NCBI GenBank assembly: GCA_017454855.1
Contig: JAFTCE010000023.1
Location: 1-64,000 of the forward strand
DNA length: 64,000 nt
Reading direction: 5' to 3'
Source: Desulfovibrio sp.
GTDB taxonomy: Bacteria; Desulfobacterota; Desulfovibrionia; Desulfovibrionales; Desulfovibrionaceae
Below, piece by piece: positions 1 to 9,487 of this stretch. Each line of letters opens with the position of its first letter. Positions within the stretch are counted from its first letter, which is position 1. A model generated the notes under the pieces. The model worked only from the letters and a program-made list of their open reading frames with translations, was not told where the DNA came from and made no database searches. Made by a program: the position numbers and the translations under genes.

Positions 1-2016
1 ACCGTGCTGCATTTTGACCACAGGCAGGTAGGAGAGATGCATGCGGACAAAATCCCAGACGCCTTCTTCGCTTTCCGCTTCGAGGGCAAAACGTTCCTCA
101 AAGCCGCCGTTGGGCTTGTAGGCGGAGATGACAAGGTCTTGTTTGACGGAAGTTGTGTTGGTAACTGCGTTAAAACTGCCTTGTTGCTTGTCCAGCGCGG
201 CCACGTTGGCCACAATGAAACCAGCTTCAGTAAGTGCGCTCTGGATGCTGTTCCAGACAGATGCCTTGGTGTTGGAAAACTCCACGGTCATCCAGCGGCC
301 CGGTTTGAGAACGCGGAACGCTTCGCGAAAGCAGGCGAGCATCAGGGCGCGGTAGTCGTTCAAGTTTTTGCCCTGCACATCATTGACAATGGCCTCGGGC
401 TTGTTGTTTGTCCAGACTTTGAGCCAGGATTCCCAGAGGAAATTCAGCTCGGAGTAGTTGAGATTTGCGCCAAAAGGGGGGTCGAGAAAAATATAATCAA
501 AAGAATTGTCTGGAACAGAAATATTAGTAAAACTTGAATTTGATATCGTCGATGAATATTTTTGTTTGAAACTTATCAATGCTCTAACAATCATCGATAA
601 TTTTTCTTTGTAAACATTTATAAGACTTTGTTCACCTTGTAGGGAAGGAACATATAATGTACCACTTGTCCAACCTTTCATCGGTCCAGTTGTTTTATTT
701 ATCCATGCTGCAACACGAAAACGAGACATTTTTGTAGCAACGGGAGTACTGTCTAAAGATAGTAGACAAAGTAACAATTCTTTGTTGCCGCTGAGATATG
801 AGGCTAACAGCCACAAATTCCGCTTCGTATAAAAATGATGCACATGGGTAATGCCTATCCTTAGTGGCTCGCCCGTTTTATCACCTTTTGGAATCGGCGT
901 TTTCGGAAACCAATACGGAATTTTCATGCCCTCGATTCTCTCAATCAAGGCCAAGTCTTCGGCGTCCGGCTCTTTTTCAAAGCGTTTCTTGCCCACAGAA
1001 TAGTTGATGAGTACCGGCACTTGCTTGGCCTGTTTCACTGTCTCTTTCAAGGCGCTGTCAAAGCGGGTTGTCCATGCGCGTTCCATGCGTCGTTTGTTGA
1101 GCAGTGCATTGCAGTGTGGGCAGGGAAATTCGTCCAGAACTGCGCCTTTCGCCTTGTCCACTGCTGCATTCCAGAAGACCACTTCGCCCGCGCAGTCCGG
1201 GCAGGTGAACACATCCGACCACACGGTGTAGTTGATTTTGCCCGTGCTGCCGTCCTGGTGGCGGGTTGCGTACATCCAGCCGCATTCCTGTTCCACTTCG
1301 GCCAGGATGCGTCGGGCTTCCCGCTCAAAGGCGGTCACGTCCACCGGGGTATTGTAGTTGTATGCGATGAAGGTCGCGGCGGGGGATAGGTCGTTCAGCA
1401 CGGCATGGCGTGCGCCGAGCTTTGAAAAGGGACGCCAGACATTTTTTCCTTCTGCATCCACTTCTTCCAGCAGAATGGTTCCATCAGCTTGCACTTGGTA
1501 GCCGAGCGCCATGACGGCTTCACGATCTCCGCACAACTGCGCGGCCACGCCGGTCATGCCCGTGCCGCAAAAGCCGTCGAAGACGATGTCGCCCGGCTCG
1601 GTGTAGTGCAGGATATAGCGCATGATGGCCTTGTGCGGCACCTTGGTATGGTAGGAATGGGCGTTGTAGATGGGATCGTTCTTGCCCTCGCTCACATCGG
1701 CGGCGAAGGGTTCGCGATGGTAGGCAGAGCCTTCGTCCTGTTGGGGCTTCTGCGCCTCCCATTGGGCAATAAAGTCGGCAATCCAGGGGTTGGGGCAGGC
1801 GGTGTAGTAGGGCGGGTCGCTCAAATTCAAGATGTCCTCATCCGTGCCGATAGGGAAGCCCTCAATCTTGCGGAACTCCGGGTCTTGCAGCTTCTTGCGC
1901 AGTTCCTCGGTAAAATAGGCGCGCCGGGCGGCGTCGTCGGCAAAGGTGAGGCCGAGGCAGGTGACGGCCTTTGTTGGCGGCACTGCACAAGGCAGCTGTT
2001 GTTCTTGTGGGTTCAT
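1..2016 (-). CDS. pglX: BREX type 3 adenine-specific DNA methyltransferase, Zn-ribbon type (PglXI-like), 3' end outside window
   Basis: The reading frame opens with ATG at 2016 and stays open to the left edge, giving 672 residues without a stop. The SAM-binding motif FDGFCGTG lies at about residues 146-153 and the catalytic motif IV DPPF at 512-515; a second DPPY stands near residue 68. Two Cys pairs (CPDC near 275 and CPHC near 300) form the zinc ribbon inserted in this family (COG1743). A GGGGAAA ribosome site precedes the ATG. In BREX type 3 this enzyme modifies host DNA so that defence can tell self from phage. It follows brxF and brxC on the same strand, which supports the assignment. 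The C-terminus is unseen, and the closely related DUF1156 methylases of other defence clusters are an alternative. Confidence 0.85.
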   Translation of the reverse strand, partial: MNPQEQQLPCAVPPTKAVTCLGLTFADDAARRAYFTEELRKKLQDPEFRKIEGFPIGTDEDILNLSDPPYYTACPNPWIADFIAQWEAQKPQQDEGSAYHREPFAADVSEGKNDPIYNAHSYHTKVPHKAIMRYILHYTEPGDIVFDGFCGTGMTGVAAQLCGDREAVMALGYQVQADGTILLEEVDAEGKNVWRPFSKLGARHAVLNDLSPAATFIAYNYNTPVDVTAFEREARRILAEVEQECGWMYATRHQDGSTGKINYTVWSDVFTCPDCAGEVVFWNAAVDKAKGAVLDEFPCPHCNALLNKRRMERAWTTRFDSALKETVKQAKQVPVLINYSVGKKRFEKEPDAEDLALIERIEGMKIPYWFPKTPIPKGDKTGEPLRIGITHVHHFYTKRNLWLLASYLSGNKELLLCLLSLDSTPVATKMSRFRVAAWINKTTGPMKGWTSGTLYVPSLQGEQSLINVYKEKLSMIVRALISFKQKYSSTISNSSFTNISVPDNSFDYIFLDPPFGANLNYSELNFLWESWLKVWTNNKPEAIVNDVQGKNLNDYRALMLACFREAFRVLKPGRWMTVEFSNTKASVWNSIQSALTEAGFIVANVAALDKQQGSFNAVTNTTSVKQDLVISAYKPNGGFEERFALEAESEEGVWDFVRMHLSYLPVVKMQHG

Positions 2017-2144
2017 GCTGTTTCCCCGAATTTCTTGAAGGAATGCACCGTGAACGTAGGGTCAGTCCCGATGATTACAGGCCAGCTTTTGGATGCGTCC
2101 GGCGTAAAATAGTTGATATGCCATCCTTACATAGCAGTTTTTTA

Positions 2145-2165
2145 TAAAAAAGACGTTATAGCGTC
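2145..2165 (-). terminator. Possible weak intrinsic terminator before the methyltransferase gene
   Basis: On the minus strand GACG-CTATAA-CGTC (2152-2165) is followed directly by a run of T (2145-2151). The stem is only four base pairs, so function is uncertain. If active, it would end transcripts coming from the flavoprotein gene before they reach the methyltransferase. Confidence 0.3.
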
Positions 2166-2194
2166 AACGCTATCTCTTCCTGCCTCCAAGGCAA

Positions 2195-2365
2195 GAGCCT
2201 CTCTTGCAGGGATTGCGAGGAATAGTCTATTATGGGCCTGGCTATAGGCTGTACTATGCACGCAAGGAAAATACGATATACTTGTTGTTGTGCTGCGGTG
2301 ACAAAAAGACGCAACAGGCAGACATTGCCCTGGCACAAACCTTGTGGAGGGAGTTGCATGGATAA
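2195..2365 (+). pseudogene. Remnant of a RelE/ParE-family addiction-module killer toxin (C-terminal part)
   Basis: In the frame ending with TAA at 2363-2365 the translation contains GPGYRLYYARKEN, then a CCGDKKTQQADIALAQ segment. This is the conserved C-terminal half of the short RelE/ParE-type killer proteins (GPGYR...GGDK.TQ..DI). Recognisable similarity begins only near 2205-2219. Upstream in frame there is a stop at about 2160, and the N-terminal half is missing. The frame overlaps the start of the antitoxin stub by 8 bases, the arrangement normal for killer/antidote pairs. It runs opposite to the flanking BREX genes. I read it as a dead remnant. Confidence 0.75.
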
Positions 2366-2420
2366 AAAGTTGCTGGAAGTTGCCCCCTACGATACGGCTG
2401 ACTACTTCAAATCCGATGAA
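2358..2420 (+). pseudogene. Truncated antitoxin stub of a killer/antidote pair
   Basis: ATG at 2358 overlaps the toxin stop and follows GGAGG at 2347. The first 21 residues (MDKKLLEVAPYDTADYFKSD and one Glu) match the start of HigA-like addiction-module antidote proteins, which begin with a PFDxAxYL-type segment. Similarity stops at about 2420 and the frame then runs through the antisense of the flavoprotein gene to 2555, so the helix-turn-helix part is lost. Confidence 0.65.
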
Positions 2421-2441
2421 GGGGGCCTGACACCATCGGGG

Positions 2442-2996
2442 CTACAGCGCCGCGCCCGTTTGGCGTGCGGCCAGGAGTACGTCCGGCTGCTGCGATACGG
2501 GGGCGGCGTTGGTTCCGGCGGTCACGACGCCACACCACTGCATGCCAGTGAATGAACACATTTTCTTGAGGATGAGTTCCAAGCCCTCCCGACCGTCTGA
2601 AGCCGAAGGCTGGCCGCTGGTCATGACCAAGAGCAGCTTTTTGCCGGCAAAAGCGCTCTCTCCACTGACCGCGTTGAAAGGCAGAGCAAAAAACCTGTCC
2701 ACGGCGTTTTTCAGGGGGCCAGTGAGATTCCACCAGTACATGGGCGTGGCGAAAATGAGCAGGTCGGCTTCACGCACTGCGGCGAGTACCTGGGGCATGT
2801 CGTCCTTCTGCACGCAGCCCGTGGCATGGGGTTTTTTGCAGGCCAGGCAGCCCTTGCAGGGCTGGATGTCCATATCCTTGAGATCCAGGCGCTTCGTCTC
2901 GTGGCCTGTGGAATTGGCTCCTTTCAGGACTTCCTCAAGCAGGGTGGCCGTATTGCCTTTTGCGTGTGGACCGCCGAAAAGCGCGCAAATATTCAT
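2442..2996 (-). CDS. NAD(P)H-dependent flavodoxin-fold oxidoreductase (iron-sulfur flavoprotein-like)
   Basis: 184 residues from ATG 2996, chosen because AAGGAG sits just upstream; the open frame extends further to 3077 but without a ribosome site. The N-terminus (NICALFGGPHAKGNTATLL) is the FMN-phosphate loop of the NADPH-dependent FMN reductase family. A Cys cluster CKGCLACKKPHATGC follows near residues 48-62, as in iron-sulfur flavoproteins, and the sequence PMYWWNLTGPLKNAVDR is typical of the family. It probably transfers electrons from NAD(P)H or a low-potential donor to a small acceptor in the cytoplasm. It lies between brxC (about 100 bp upstream) and the methyltransferase, and is not a known BREX core gene, so it appears to be a passenger. 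Confidence 0.85.
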   Translation of the reverse strand: MNICALFGGPHAKGNTATLLEEVLKGANSTGHETKRLDLKDMDIQPCKGCLACKKPHATGCVQKDDMPQVLAAVREADLLIFATPMYWWNLTGPLKNAVDRFFALPFNAVSGESAFAGKKLLLVMTSGQPSASDGREGLELILKKMCSFTGMQWCGVVTAGTNAAPVSQQPDVLLAARQTGAAL

Positions 2997-3098
2997 GTTC
3001 CGTCTCCTTCGGGTTGTATTTTCAAGACAATGCGCACTGTGCGCAGTATGGAGCAGGGAAGCCCCAAAAAACAACACAATTTCTCAGGTTCAATTCCC

Positions 3099-6000
3099 TC
3101 ATTCCACAACAATCCGCACCTTGGCCGCATCCTTGCCCCTGGTGAGCTGATCCAGGTAGTCCTCAAAGCGTTTTTTCAACTCCGCCGGGGTGGCCGGACC
3201 CTTGGCAAGCTGCAGGGCCTGGCGCAGTTCCTGGTCACTGACAGTGACTTTGATCAGGCCAGAGAAGACTTCCTTCAACGCCTCGACAAATGCCTTGTCC
3301 AGGGGAGATGGCAGGGTCTTTGCGTTGAGGAAGGCTTCCAGCAGCGCGCGGTCATCGCTGTTCAGCAGTTCCATCTTCGCCCTGGTGATCGGGTCTGCCA
3401 GGTTGTTGAGAATGGTGGTGGTCCAGGCCGTCAGCATCTCGTCAAGCTGGTCATCCAGCTGGGTGAGGAACTGCGAGCCTGCGACGGTTTCCAACGAGGG
3501 CCGGAAGCCGCAATACGGGCAGACAGGAGAGGCATCAAGATCGTGTTCCGTCAAGGCAGGACAGCTTTTCAGGTCGGCCAGACGGTTCTCGAAATCAAGA
3601 ATTTGCTGTCGGGGCATCAGGTCGATTTGGGCCAGGTTGCGCAGGGTTTGCAAGCGCGGGTCATTGTGCAAGGCTGTTTTGCGCCTGTCGTCTTGCACGC
3701 CCAGCCGGGCCTTGCTGTGCAGGCCGCTATAGGCGACAAGGTACGCCTTCTTCAATGCGCGTAAGCTGGCCCCAATGGCTTGGGACTGGCTGGCCAGCTC
3801 GGTCGGGCTGGCCTGGCAGAGGGCATTGAGGACATCCTGCCTGGTGGTCTGCAAGCGCTTCACCCAGTCATGCCCGGCGGGCAGCACCGCCTCAGCGGTG
3901 GAGAGCCAGGACGCCGTCGGGCCGTGATTGAGGATGAACTCGCGCAGGGCATCCAGCTCCTCCAGGGCTTTCAGGGCCTGTTCATGGGCCTGCACTTCGG
4001 GTGGGCTGTTGCGGAAGTTTTTCAATCTGGCAGGTGACGTGTATGCCTGGATGGACTCCAGGAAGTCCTTGGCCTTGTCCAGCCCGTCGGCCTGGCTGGA
4101 CAGGCTGGCGCTCGAGAGCAAATCCAGCCCCCAGAAAGAAAGCCCTTCAGCCAGGGTTTGCCGAGCCAGGACAAGGCGCTTGACGAGCTTGTCCACGGCC
4201 TGCTGCATTTCCTGCACCGGATTTTCATTGCCCTGGGCGATGAGGTGCGCCTTGCCCGGCGGCAAGCCAAGCAGTTCGAACAGCGCCTTGAGCGCCGGTA
4301 GGTTCCATTCCTTGGGTTGCTCCAGATGCTTGAAGCGGGTCAGTTCGTCCATGCCACTGGCAGCCAGGAGCTGCAAGCCCGTGGCGTCGAATTTCTGGCC
4401 CGGGATGGCGAGGACAACATCGCCGGAATAGACCAGGGCCGCCGCCAGGACGATCACCCATTCCGGCTCCAATCGCGAGCCGCCAGGGTTCATGTATTCT
4501 AGCCCGTGTTCGTCCTGGATGATCTCGCTGCGATTGACCACCTGCCCCTGTCCCTTGGCTCTGAGGGCGTCAACGATATATCTGGCGTATTTCGATTTGT
4601 CGGGGGCGATCTTTTCGCCGTCGAGCAGTTCCAGGGCGTCCAGTACGGCAATGCCTTGTTTGGTGGGCTTCTGCCCGGCCATGATCCGCAAGGCGTCCTG
4701 CGCGGCCTGGGTGCGGTTGGCGCTGGTAATCAGCACGGAGAAGAGCGGATAGTCCGGGGCCTGGTTTTCGAAGTGCGGCGCCAGACAGATTCCGGCGATG
4801 GCGTTGATCAGATCGCGGAAGTTGATGGTCTCCTGCGGTGCCAGCTCGGACAGGTCGCGGATGGACTTGCCCTTGGCCCATGCGGTTAAGGGCTTGGTGC
4901 GTCCTTGATAGGTGACTTCAAAGGCGTCGTGCATGTGTTGCTGGAGCCAATGGACGAGCTTTCGCAGAAAATCGTTGGCCTTCGCTGCATAGGCGGCCTT
5001 GGCCTGGGCCGATGCACTGGCCGCGAGATCGGCAGCCGCTGCAAAGCCCTTCAGGGCGGTCTGAAATTCTTCATCCATGCCTTTCAGGCGGAAGAAGACT
5101 TCATCGTCGGCTTTCTCGTCTTTGAATCGCGGCGGGTCGTTGGGCTGGAGGAAATAGAGGTAAAAATCCCGCTGCGGAGCGGCGGTGGAGCGTTCGTTGG
5201 GGGCGCCGAAAAAGAGGTAACCGCTGCGTGCCGTCTTGTGTTCATGCCAGACAAGTTCGTGTTGCCAGATTCTGTAGCCGTTGACGTAGGTGACGTCCTG
5301 ACATTCCATGACCCGCTGGAGTGCCACATAATAGAAACGGTCAAGCTGAAACTGATCCAGACTTTCTGCCCGTTTCTCTATGAGCGCGTCGAAGTCGTCA
5401 GTCTTTTTCAAGTCCAGGAAGAACTGGCGATTGACGGCATTGTAGGAAATGAATTGACCACTGACTGTTTTGTGTATCTCGCGTAGAACGGTTTCCACAT
5501 GGGTCTGAAGATCCTTGTCGGGTTCGTCGCCGCCCATGTCGGCGATGAGGGGATCGAAAAGGCAGAGGCGGTCGCGCAGTTCTTCGGCGGTGGCCCCCAG
5601 GGGGGCATAGATGTCGCCGGTGGTGAGGCGATGTACGGACAGCGCATGGATCAGACGTCGCGCCAGGGGCTTGTATTGCCTGCGAGTGAGAGCGTTTTCG
5701 ATGCGCGATTCCAGCACCTGGCTGCAGTCGATGACCGCCCTGATTTCGGGAATGGTGCGGAACGAGGCATCTTCTTTGAGCGTGTTCCAATAGCTGTCAA
5801 AGGCAATCAGGCCGGGTTCGTCCTGCGGCACTTCCTGGCCGAGAAGGTCTTTCATGCCTAGGGACAGGGTCTTGAGTACCTCGCGTTTTTCCGCCATAGT
5901 TATGCGCTCGAAGGTGTCGATGTAATCGGGATGCACCGGAAAAAGCCGGACGAACTCGTCCATGCGCTCGTTGAGACTGCCATAGTATTTGGCAAAGTGC

Positions 6001-6836
6001 GTCAGGTGGTCGCGTATCTTGGCCTCTTGTTCGGCGGTCTTCTTGAGCAGGCGCTCGGCCACGACGAATTTGACGTCGTTGCGGGCAATGAGGATCTGCT
6101 CGAAACGATCTTTGACCCGGCGGATGCTGTTCGCCGCAAAGGCGAAGCGCTGGCTGTCGAAAATGGCTTCCTGTACGCCGGCCATGAAGCGGAAGCGCAA
6201 ATCCTTGCACACTTCGCCCACCTCGCGCAGGAAGTTCAGATCCAGGGTCAGCTCTTGATCATAGCGACTACGCAGGTAGTCGAGCAGCTCGTCGATGACC
6301 AGCAGCAGGCCGTGTTCGGGAAAGACCTCGTTGAACCTGGCCATCATGTCTTCAAAGGCCCGCTTGTGGTTGATGATGGCGTCTGCCGGGGGAAACTCAT
6401 ACTCCACGCCGAGTTTTTCGAGATATTCTTCCAACACGGCCACAAGGATGTTGCGCAGGGGCATCTTGCTGCCCCCGATTTCTGCGCGGATGACCTTGAA
6501 CCGCCCGGCAATCTGCGCAGCCGCATGGCGGACGCCGTCGTGGTTGAGCGCTTCCGTCAGAGATGCGTCAGCGGCAAGGGCGGAGACCACCGACATCAGG
6601 TGTGACTTGCCGGTGCCGTAGTTGCCCACAATCAGCAAGCCCTTGTTGTCGGCTGGGCTGTCGAACTGCAGATGAGGAATGACAAGCCGGGTGAGCCTTT
6701 CGGCCATTTCTTGGGAAATGACATAGGTACTGACGAGTGTGTGCGCGGCGTCCGTTTTCTCCGCATCGCGCAGCTGAATGACCGACTCAATGGGGTCAAA
6801 TTGGATCATGTCTCCGTACAGCATATCCTGCCTCAT
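3099..6836 (-). CDS. brxC: BREX large P-loop ATPase BrxC (DUF6079-type)
   Basis: 1245 residues from ATG 6836, which overlaps the brxF stop as ATGA; the frame is open to 6983 but that part overlaps brxF. Walker A GNYGTGKS is at about 71-78 and Walker B LLLVIDE at 177-183. The long C-terminal part is helical and carries a Cys pair CPYC near the end, possibly a zinc site. Length, motif positions and neighbours match the BrxC/PglY ATPases, here of the BREX type 3 kind. BrxC is an essential component for phage exclusion and methylation, and is thought to act with PglX on DNA. Translational coupling to brxF supports joint work. Sure of the family, slightly less so of the exact subtype. Confidence 0.87.
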   Translation of the reverse strand: MRQDMLYGDMIQFDPIESVIQLRDAEKTDAAHTLVSTYVISQEMAERLTRLVIPHLQFDSPADNKGLLIVGNYGTGKSHLMSVVSALAADASLTEALNHDGVRHAAAQIAGRFKVIRAEIGGSKMPLRNILVAVLEEYLEKLGVEYEFPPADAIINHKRAFEDMMARFNEVFPEHGLLLVIDELLDYLRSRYDQELTLDLNFLREVGEVCKDLRFRFMAGVQEAIFDSQRFAFAANSIRRVKDRFEQILIARNDVKFVVAERLLKKTAEQEAKIRDHLTHFAKYYGSLNERMDEFVRLFPVHPDYIDTFERITMAEKREVLKTLSLGMKDLLGQEVPQDEPGLIAFDSYWNTLKEDASFRTIPEIRAVIDCSQVLESRIENALTRRQYKPLARRLIHALSVHRLTTGDIYAPLGATAEELRDRLCLFDPLIADMGGDEPDKDLQTHVETVLREIHKTVSGQFISYNAVNRQFFLDLKKTDDFDALIEKRAESLDQFQLDRFYYVALQRVMECQDVTYVNGYRIWQHELVWHEHKTARSGYLFFGAPNERSTAAPQRDFYLYFLQPNDPPRFKDEKADDEVFFRLKGMDEEFQTALKGFAAAADLAASASAQAKAAYAAKANDFLRKLVHWLQQHMHDAFEVTYQGRTKPLTAWAKGKSIRDLSELAPQETINFRDLINAIAGICLAPHFENQAPDYPLFSVLITSANRTQAAQDALRIMAGQKPTKQGIAVLDALELLDGEKIAPDKSKYARYIVDALRAKGQGQVVNRSEIIQDEHGLEYMNPGGSRLEPEWVIVLAAALVYSGDVVLAIPGQKFDATGLQLLAASGMDELTRFKHLEQPKEWNLPALKALFELLGLPPGKAHLIAQGNENPVQEMQQAVDKLVKRLVLARQTLAEGLSFWGLDLLSSASLSSQADGLDKAKDFLESIQAYTSPARLKNFRNSPPEVQAHEQALKALEELDALREFILNHGPTASWLSTAEAVLPAGHDWVKRLQTTRQDVLNALCQASPTELASQSQAIGASLRALKKAYLVAYSGLHSKARLGVQDDRRKTALHNDPRLQTLRNLAQIDLMPRQQILDFENRLADLKSCPALTEHDLDASPVCPYCGFRPSLETVAGSQFLTQLDDQLDEMLTAWTTTILNNLADPITRAKMELLNSDDRALLEAFLNAKTLPSPLDKAFVEALKEVFSGLIKVTVSDQELRQALQLAKGPATPAELKKRFEDYLDQLTRGKDAAKVRIVVE

Positions 6837-7342
6837 GTGTAAGCCCCGATGCCCCATGCCGCATCGAGCGAGGACGTGCCGTCCATGTTCACAATGAGCG
6901 CATCGACCCGGGCATAGCAACGGTATTCTGGATGGCCGCTTTCGGCGTAGACCAGCCGATCGGAATGCATTTTTCCGTTCCACGAAGCGACCACGGTTCG
7001 GTTTCTGGCGATGGACTGCAGCAGGCGTAATGGATCCTGCTGCAGATGGTTGTCGAAAAGGATTTCGAGATTGTCCAGGAACACCGTTGCTTGCGCTTTG
7101 TCCGCAATCTGGCCGAGGATGCCCGGCAGCCGCAGAGTGCGCTGCCTGGAAGTCAGATCGAGCAGCGCTCTGGAAATCTCCAGATTGACGTTGACGACGG
7201 ATGTGCCCAGGACTTCGGCAACTTCCCGAAGGACAGCAGTCTTGCCGCTGCCACTCTCGCCAACCAGCAGCACCAGGCGGTGATACATGCCTTGGGCTGC
7301 CTGGAGAGCGCGTTGTATTTTGTGGCTGAGGGGGGCAAGCAT
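6833..7342 (-). CDS. brxF: BREX-3 small P-loop protein BrxF
   Basis: 169 residues from ATG 7342. The open frame reaches 7447, but that would run into ptsI, and AAGGCG stands before 7342. Walker A GESGSGKT is at 28-35 and a Walker B-like VFLDNLE at 87-93. A single small P-loop ATPase translationally coupled to a 1.2 kaa ATPase is the diagnostic start of BREX type 3 (brxF-brxC-pglXI-brxHII-pglZ-brxA). The gene begins only 19 bp after the ptsI stop, so it may be co-transcribed with the PTS genes; no separate promoter is evident in that gap. Confidence 0.82.
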   Translation of the reverse strand: MLAPLSHKIQRALQAAQGMYHRLVLLVGESGSGKTAVLREVAEVLGTSVVNVNLEISRALLDLTSRQRTLRLPGILGQIADKAQATVFLDNLEILFDNHLQQDPLRLLQSIARNRTVVASWNGKMHSDRLVYAESGHPEYRCYARVDALIVNMDGTSSLDAAWGIGAYT

Positions 7343-7361
7343 GGTTTTCGCCTTTTTGGCA

Positions 7362-9143
7362 TCATTGTGCGTCCCTGAGCGGATGTGAACCGCAGTTGAC
7401 GGTATGAAAGGCCAGTTCTCGTCCCAGGAGCTGGTGCAGTTTTTCACGCAGCAGGCGTTTGGAAGCGTTGACGTCCGTGTTCAGGAGAACCCTGTCTGCC
7501 AGCTCCATGCATTCGCGGGAACTGAATTGGCGGATGAGGTGTTTCATGCCAGGCACGAAGCGCAACGATGCGGAAACGGCATCCACGCCCATTCCCAGGA
7601 GCAGGGCAAGGACAAAGGGGTCAGAGGCCAGCTCGCCGCAGACGGAAACGCTGATGCCTTCCTGGTGCGCTGCATCAATAACATGTTTCAGCGTGCGCAC
7701 GACTGCCGGGTGCAAGGGTTCGTTAAGGTAGGCCACATGACGATTGTTACGGTCAATAGCCATGAGATAGTGGACAAGGTCGTTGGTGCCGATGCTGAAA
7801 AAATCGCATTCGCGCGCCAGAGCATCACAAATCAGCGCAGCTGCCGGGGTCTCGATCATGACGCCCAAGGGGAGATGTGCCGCATGGGGCAGGTTTTGCG
7901 CCGCCAGTTCCTGATGCAGCTCCAGCAGGATGCGGCGAGTTTGGCGCAATTCCTGGAGATTGGTGAGCATGGGCAGCATCACGGACACATTGCCGTTGAC
8001 TCCGGCGCGCATCAAGGCCCGCAGTTGTGTGCGGAACATGCCTTGATGGCGCAGGCAAAAACGTATGCCGCGTAGCCCCAGCGCCGGATTAGGCTCATTG
8101 AGCGCAGCCTGGGCGCGAAGCATCTTGTCTGCTCCCACATCCAGCGTACGAAAGATGACCGGTCGGGGAGCCAGGGTTTGGGCAACCGTGTGGTATTCCG
8201 CCAGAAGGTCTTCCTCGCGGGGGAGGCGTTTTTTGAAATAGGCAAATTCCGTGCGGTACAGGCCCACGCCGTCCGCGCCATTTTCTGTGAACGACGACAG
8301 TTCGACGGCGCTTTCCAGATTGGCCTGAACCAAGACGCGCACACCGTCGCACATTTCCGCAGGCCATTGTGCCGTTTTTCGTGTGACGCTTTCCCAATGG
8401 TTGTATTCCCTGCGTTGCGCACTGTAGCGGGCCATATCCTCTTCATTCGGCCCCAGGAGAACATAGCCGTTGAGGCCGTCCACAATAAGGGGTTCATTTT
8501 CATGGGCGCCGGCCATGAGTCCGGTGACATCGGAAAGGCAGGGAATGCGCAATCCGCGGGAAAGGATGGCTGTATGCGACGTGGGACCACCTTCTGCTGT
8601 CAGGATGCCCTGCACGTGGTTCAGATTCAGCTCCATGACATCAGCTGGGGAAAGATCTTCGGCCACCAGTACACCATTTTTGTCGGCGGCATTCTTGTAT
8701 TCTGGGCCGACACAGAGATACTCGCGCAAGCGCAGGCCCACGGCTCGGATGTCTTGGGCGCGGTCGCGTAAGTAGGGTTCCTCCATATCACGAAAGAGGG
8801 CGCACAGTTCGTCTACGGTGAGTTTGAGTGCCCAGGCAGCGCAGATGTGTTTATGTGCGATGCGGGCGAGAGCTCCTTTGATCAGCTTGGGATCTCGGGC
8901 GATTTCCATCTGTGCGGCGATGACATCGCCGTATTCTGCGAGATCGTCAGGCACATTTTCCAAGGTCGTTGCAAGGACGGTGCAAACATGTTCTGCGGCG
9001 GCGCGCAGAGCATCCTGCTCCCCTGCAACCTCTTCTTCAGATATATACCGCTCCTCGTCCTGCACTGAAGCATGGGCTAGGCAGGCTCTACCGATGGCGA
9101 TTCCTGGCGAAACGGGCGTGCCAAAAAGTACTGCGCGAGCCAT
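7362..9143 (-). CDS. ptsI: Phosphoenolpyruvate-protein phosphotransferase (PTS enzyme I)
   Basis: 593 residues, close to the usual enzyme I length. The phospho-accepting His190 lies in GGPTSHTAILSRG. The C-terminal TIM barrel carries the arginine motif in LGLRGIRFCL, the metal-binding GTNDLVHYLMAIDR and the active-site Cys in SVCGELASD. The enzyme takes phosphate from PEP and passes it to HPr in the cytoplasm. The start is 3 bases after the ptsH stop, so the two are coupled. In the window only a IID permease accompanies them, so the phosphate may serve regulation rather than, or in addition to, sugar uptake. Confidence 0.96.
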   Translation of the reverse strand: MARAVLFGTPVSPGIAIGRACLAHASVQDEERYISEEEVAGEQDALRAAAEHVCTVLATTLENVPDDLAEYGDVIAAQMEIARDPKLIKGALARIAHKHICAAWALKLTVDELCALFRDMEEPYLRDRAQDIRAVGLRLREYLCVGPEYKNAADKNGVLVAEDLSPADVMELNLNHVQGILTAEGGPTSHTAILSRGLRIPCLSDVTGLMAGAHENEPLIVDGLNGYVLLGPNEEDMARYSAQRREYNHWESVTRKTAQWPAEMCDGVRVLVQANLESAVELSSFTENGADGVGLYRTEFAYFKKRLPREEDLLAEYHTVAQTLAPRPVIFRTLDVGADKMLRAQAALNEPNPALGLRGIRFCLRHQGMFRTQLRALMRAGVNGNVSVMLPMLTNLQELRQTRRILLELHQELAAQNLPHAAHLPLGVMIETPAAALICDALARECDFFSIGTNDLVHYLMAIDRNNRHVAYLNEPLHPAVVRTLKHVIDAAHQEGISVSVCGELASDPFVLALLLGMGVDAVSASLRFVPGMKHLIRQFSSRECMELADRVLLNTDVNASKRLLREKLHQLLGRELAFHTVNCGSHPLRDAQ

Positions 9144-9146
9144 GTG

Positions 9147-9437
9147 TCATTCCTGCATGTCAGTGAAAATACGGGCCAGGCCCTGCAGCGCCTCCCGTGC
9201 ATCCGTCCCTTTGGCCAGCAAGAGCAACTCTGCATCCATATTCGGGGCAAGGGAGAGGATATCCAACATGCTTTTTGCATCCACCTCGCCGCTTTCGCTG
9301 ATGAGCAGAATATCGGCGGCATATCGTTGAGCTTCTCGTGCCAGACGTGCTGCCGGGCGGGCGTGCAGGCCATTGCGCAGTCCCATATTGACGCGCAGTG
9401 CCAGCCCGCGCGGCGTTTGCTCTATCGCTTCATCCAT
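9147..9437 (-). CDS. ptsH: HPr phosphocarrier protein
   Basis: 96 residues from ATG 9437, preceded by GGTGGGAG. The frame is open to 9617 but would overlap the IID gene. The phospho-His lies in NGLHARPAARLA (His25), and the second conserved site is Ser56 in DAKSMLDILSL, the position phosphorylated by HPr kinase in organisms that have it. It receives phosphate from enzyme I and hands it on to EIIA-type domains. A slightly longer N-terminus than the usual 85-90 residues is the only oddity. Confidence 0.93.
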   Translation of the reverse strand: MDEAIEQTPRGLALRVNMGLRNGLHARPAARLAREAQRYAADILLISESGEVDAKSMLDILSLAPNMDAELLLLAKGTDAREALQGLARIFTDMQE

Positions 9438-9487
9438 GTCTCCCACCTTCAGTGGCGGATTGTACTCCATCCACGAATAATCTGATA

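Noticed and set aside
4..2112. Plus-strand open frames (4-537, 1021-1389, 1489-2112) at the left end
   Set aside because: They are antisense to a methyltransferase frame that is open from 2016 to the edge and carries all expected motifs.
2232..2555. 107-residue plus-strand frame taken as a whole gene
   Set aside because: Only the part 2358-2420 resembles an antitoxin; the rest is antisense to the flavoprotein gene.
6837..6983. Upstream extension of the large ATPase by 49 residues
   Set aside because: It lies inside brxF in another frame, and the ATGA overlap at 6836 gives a natural start.
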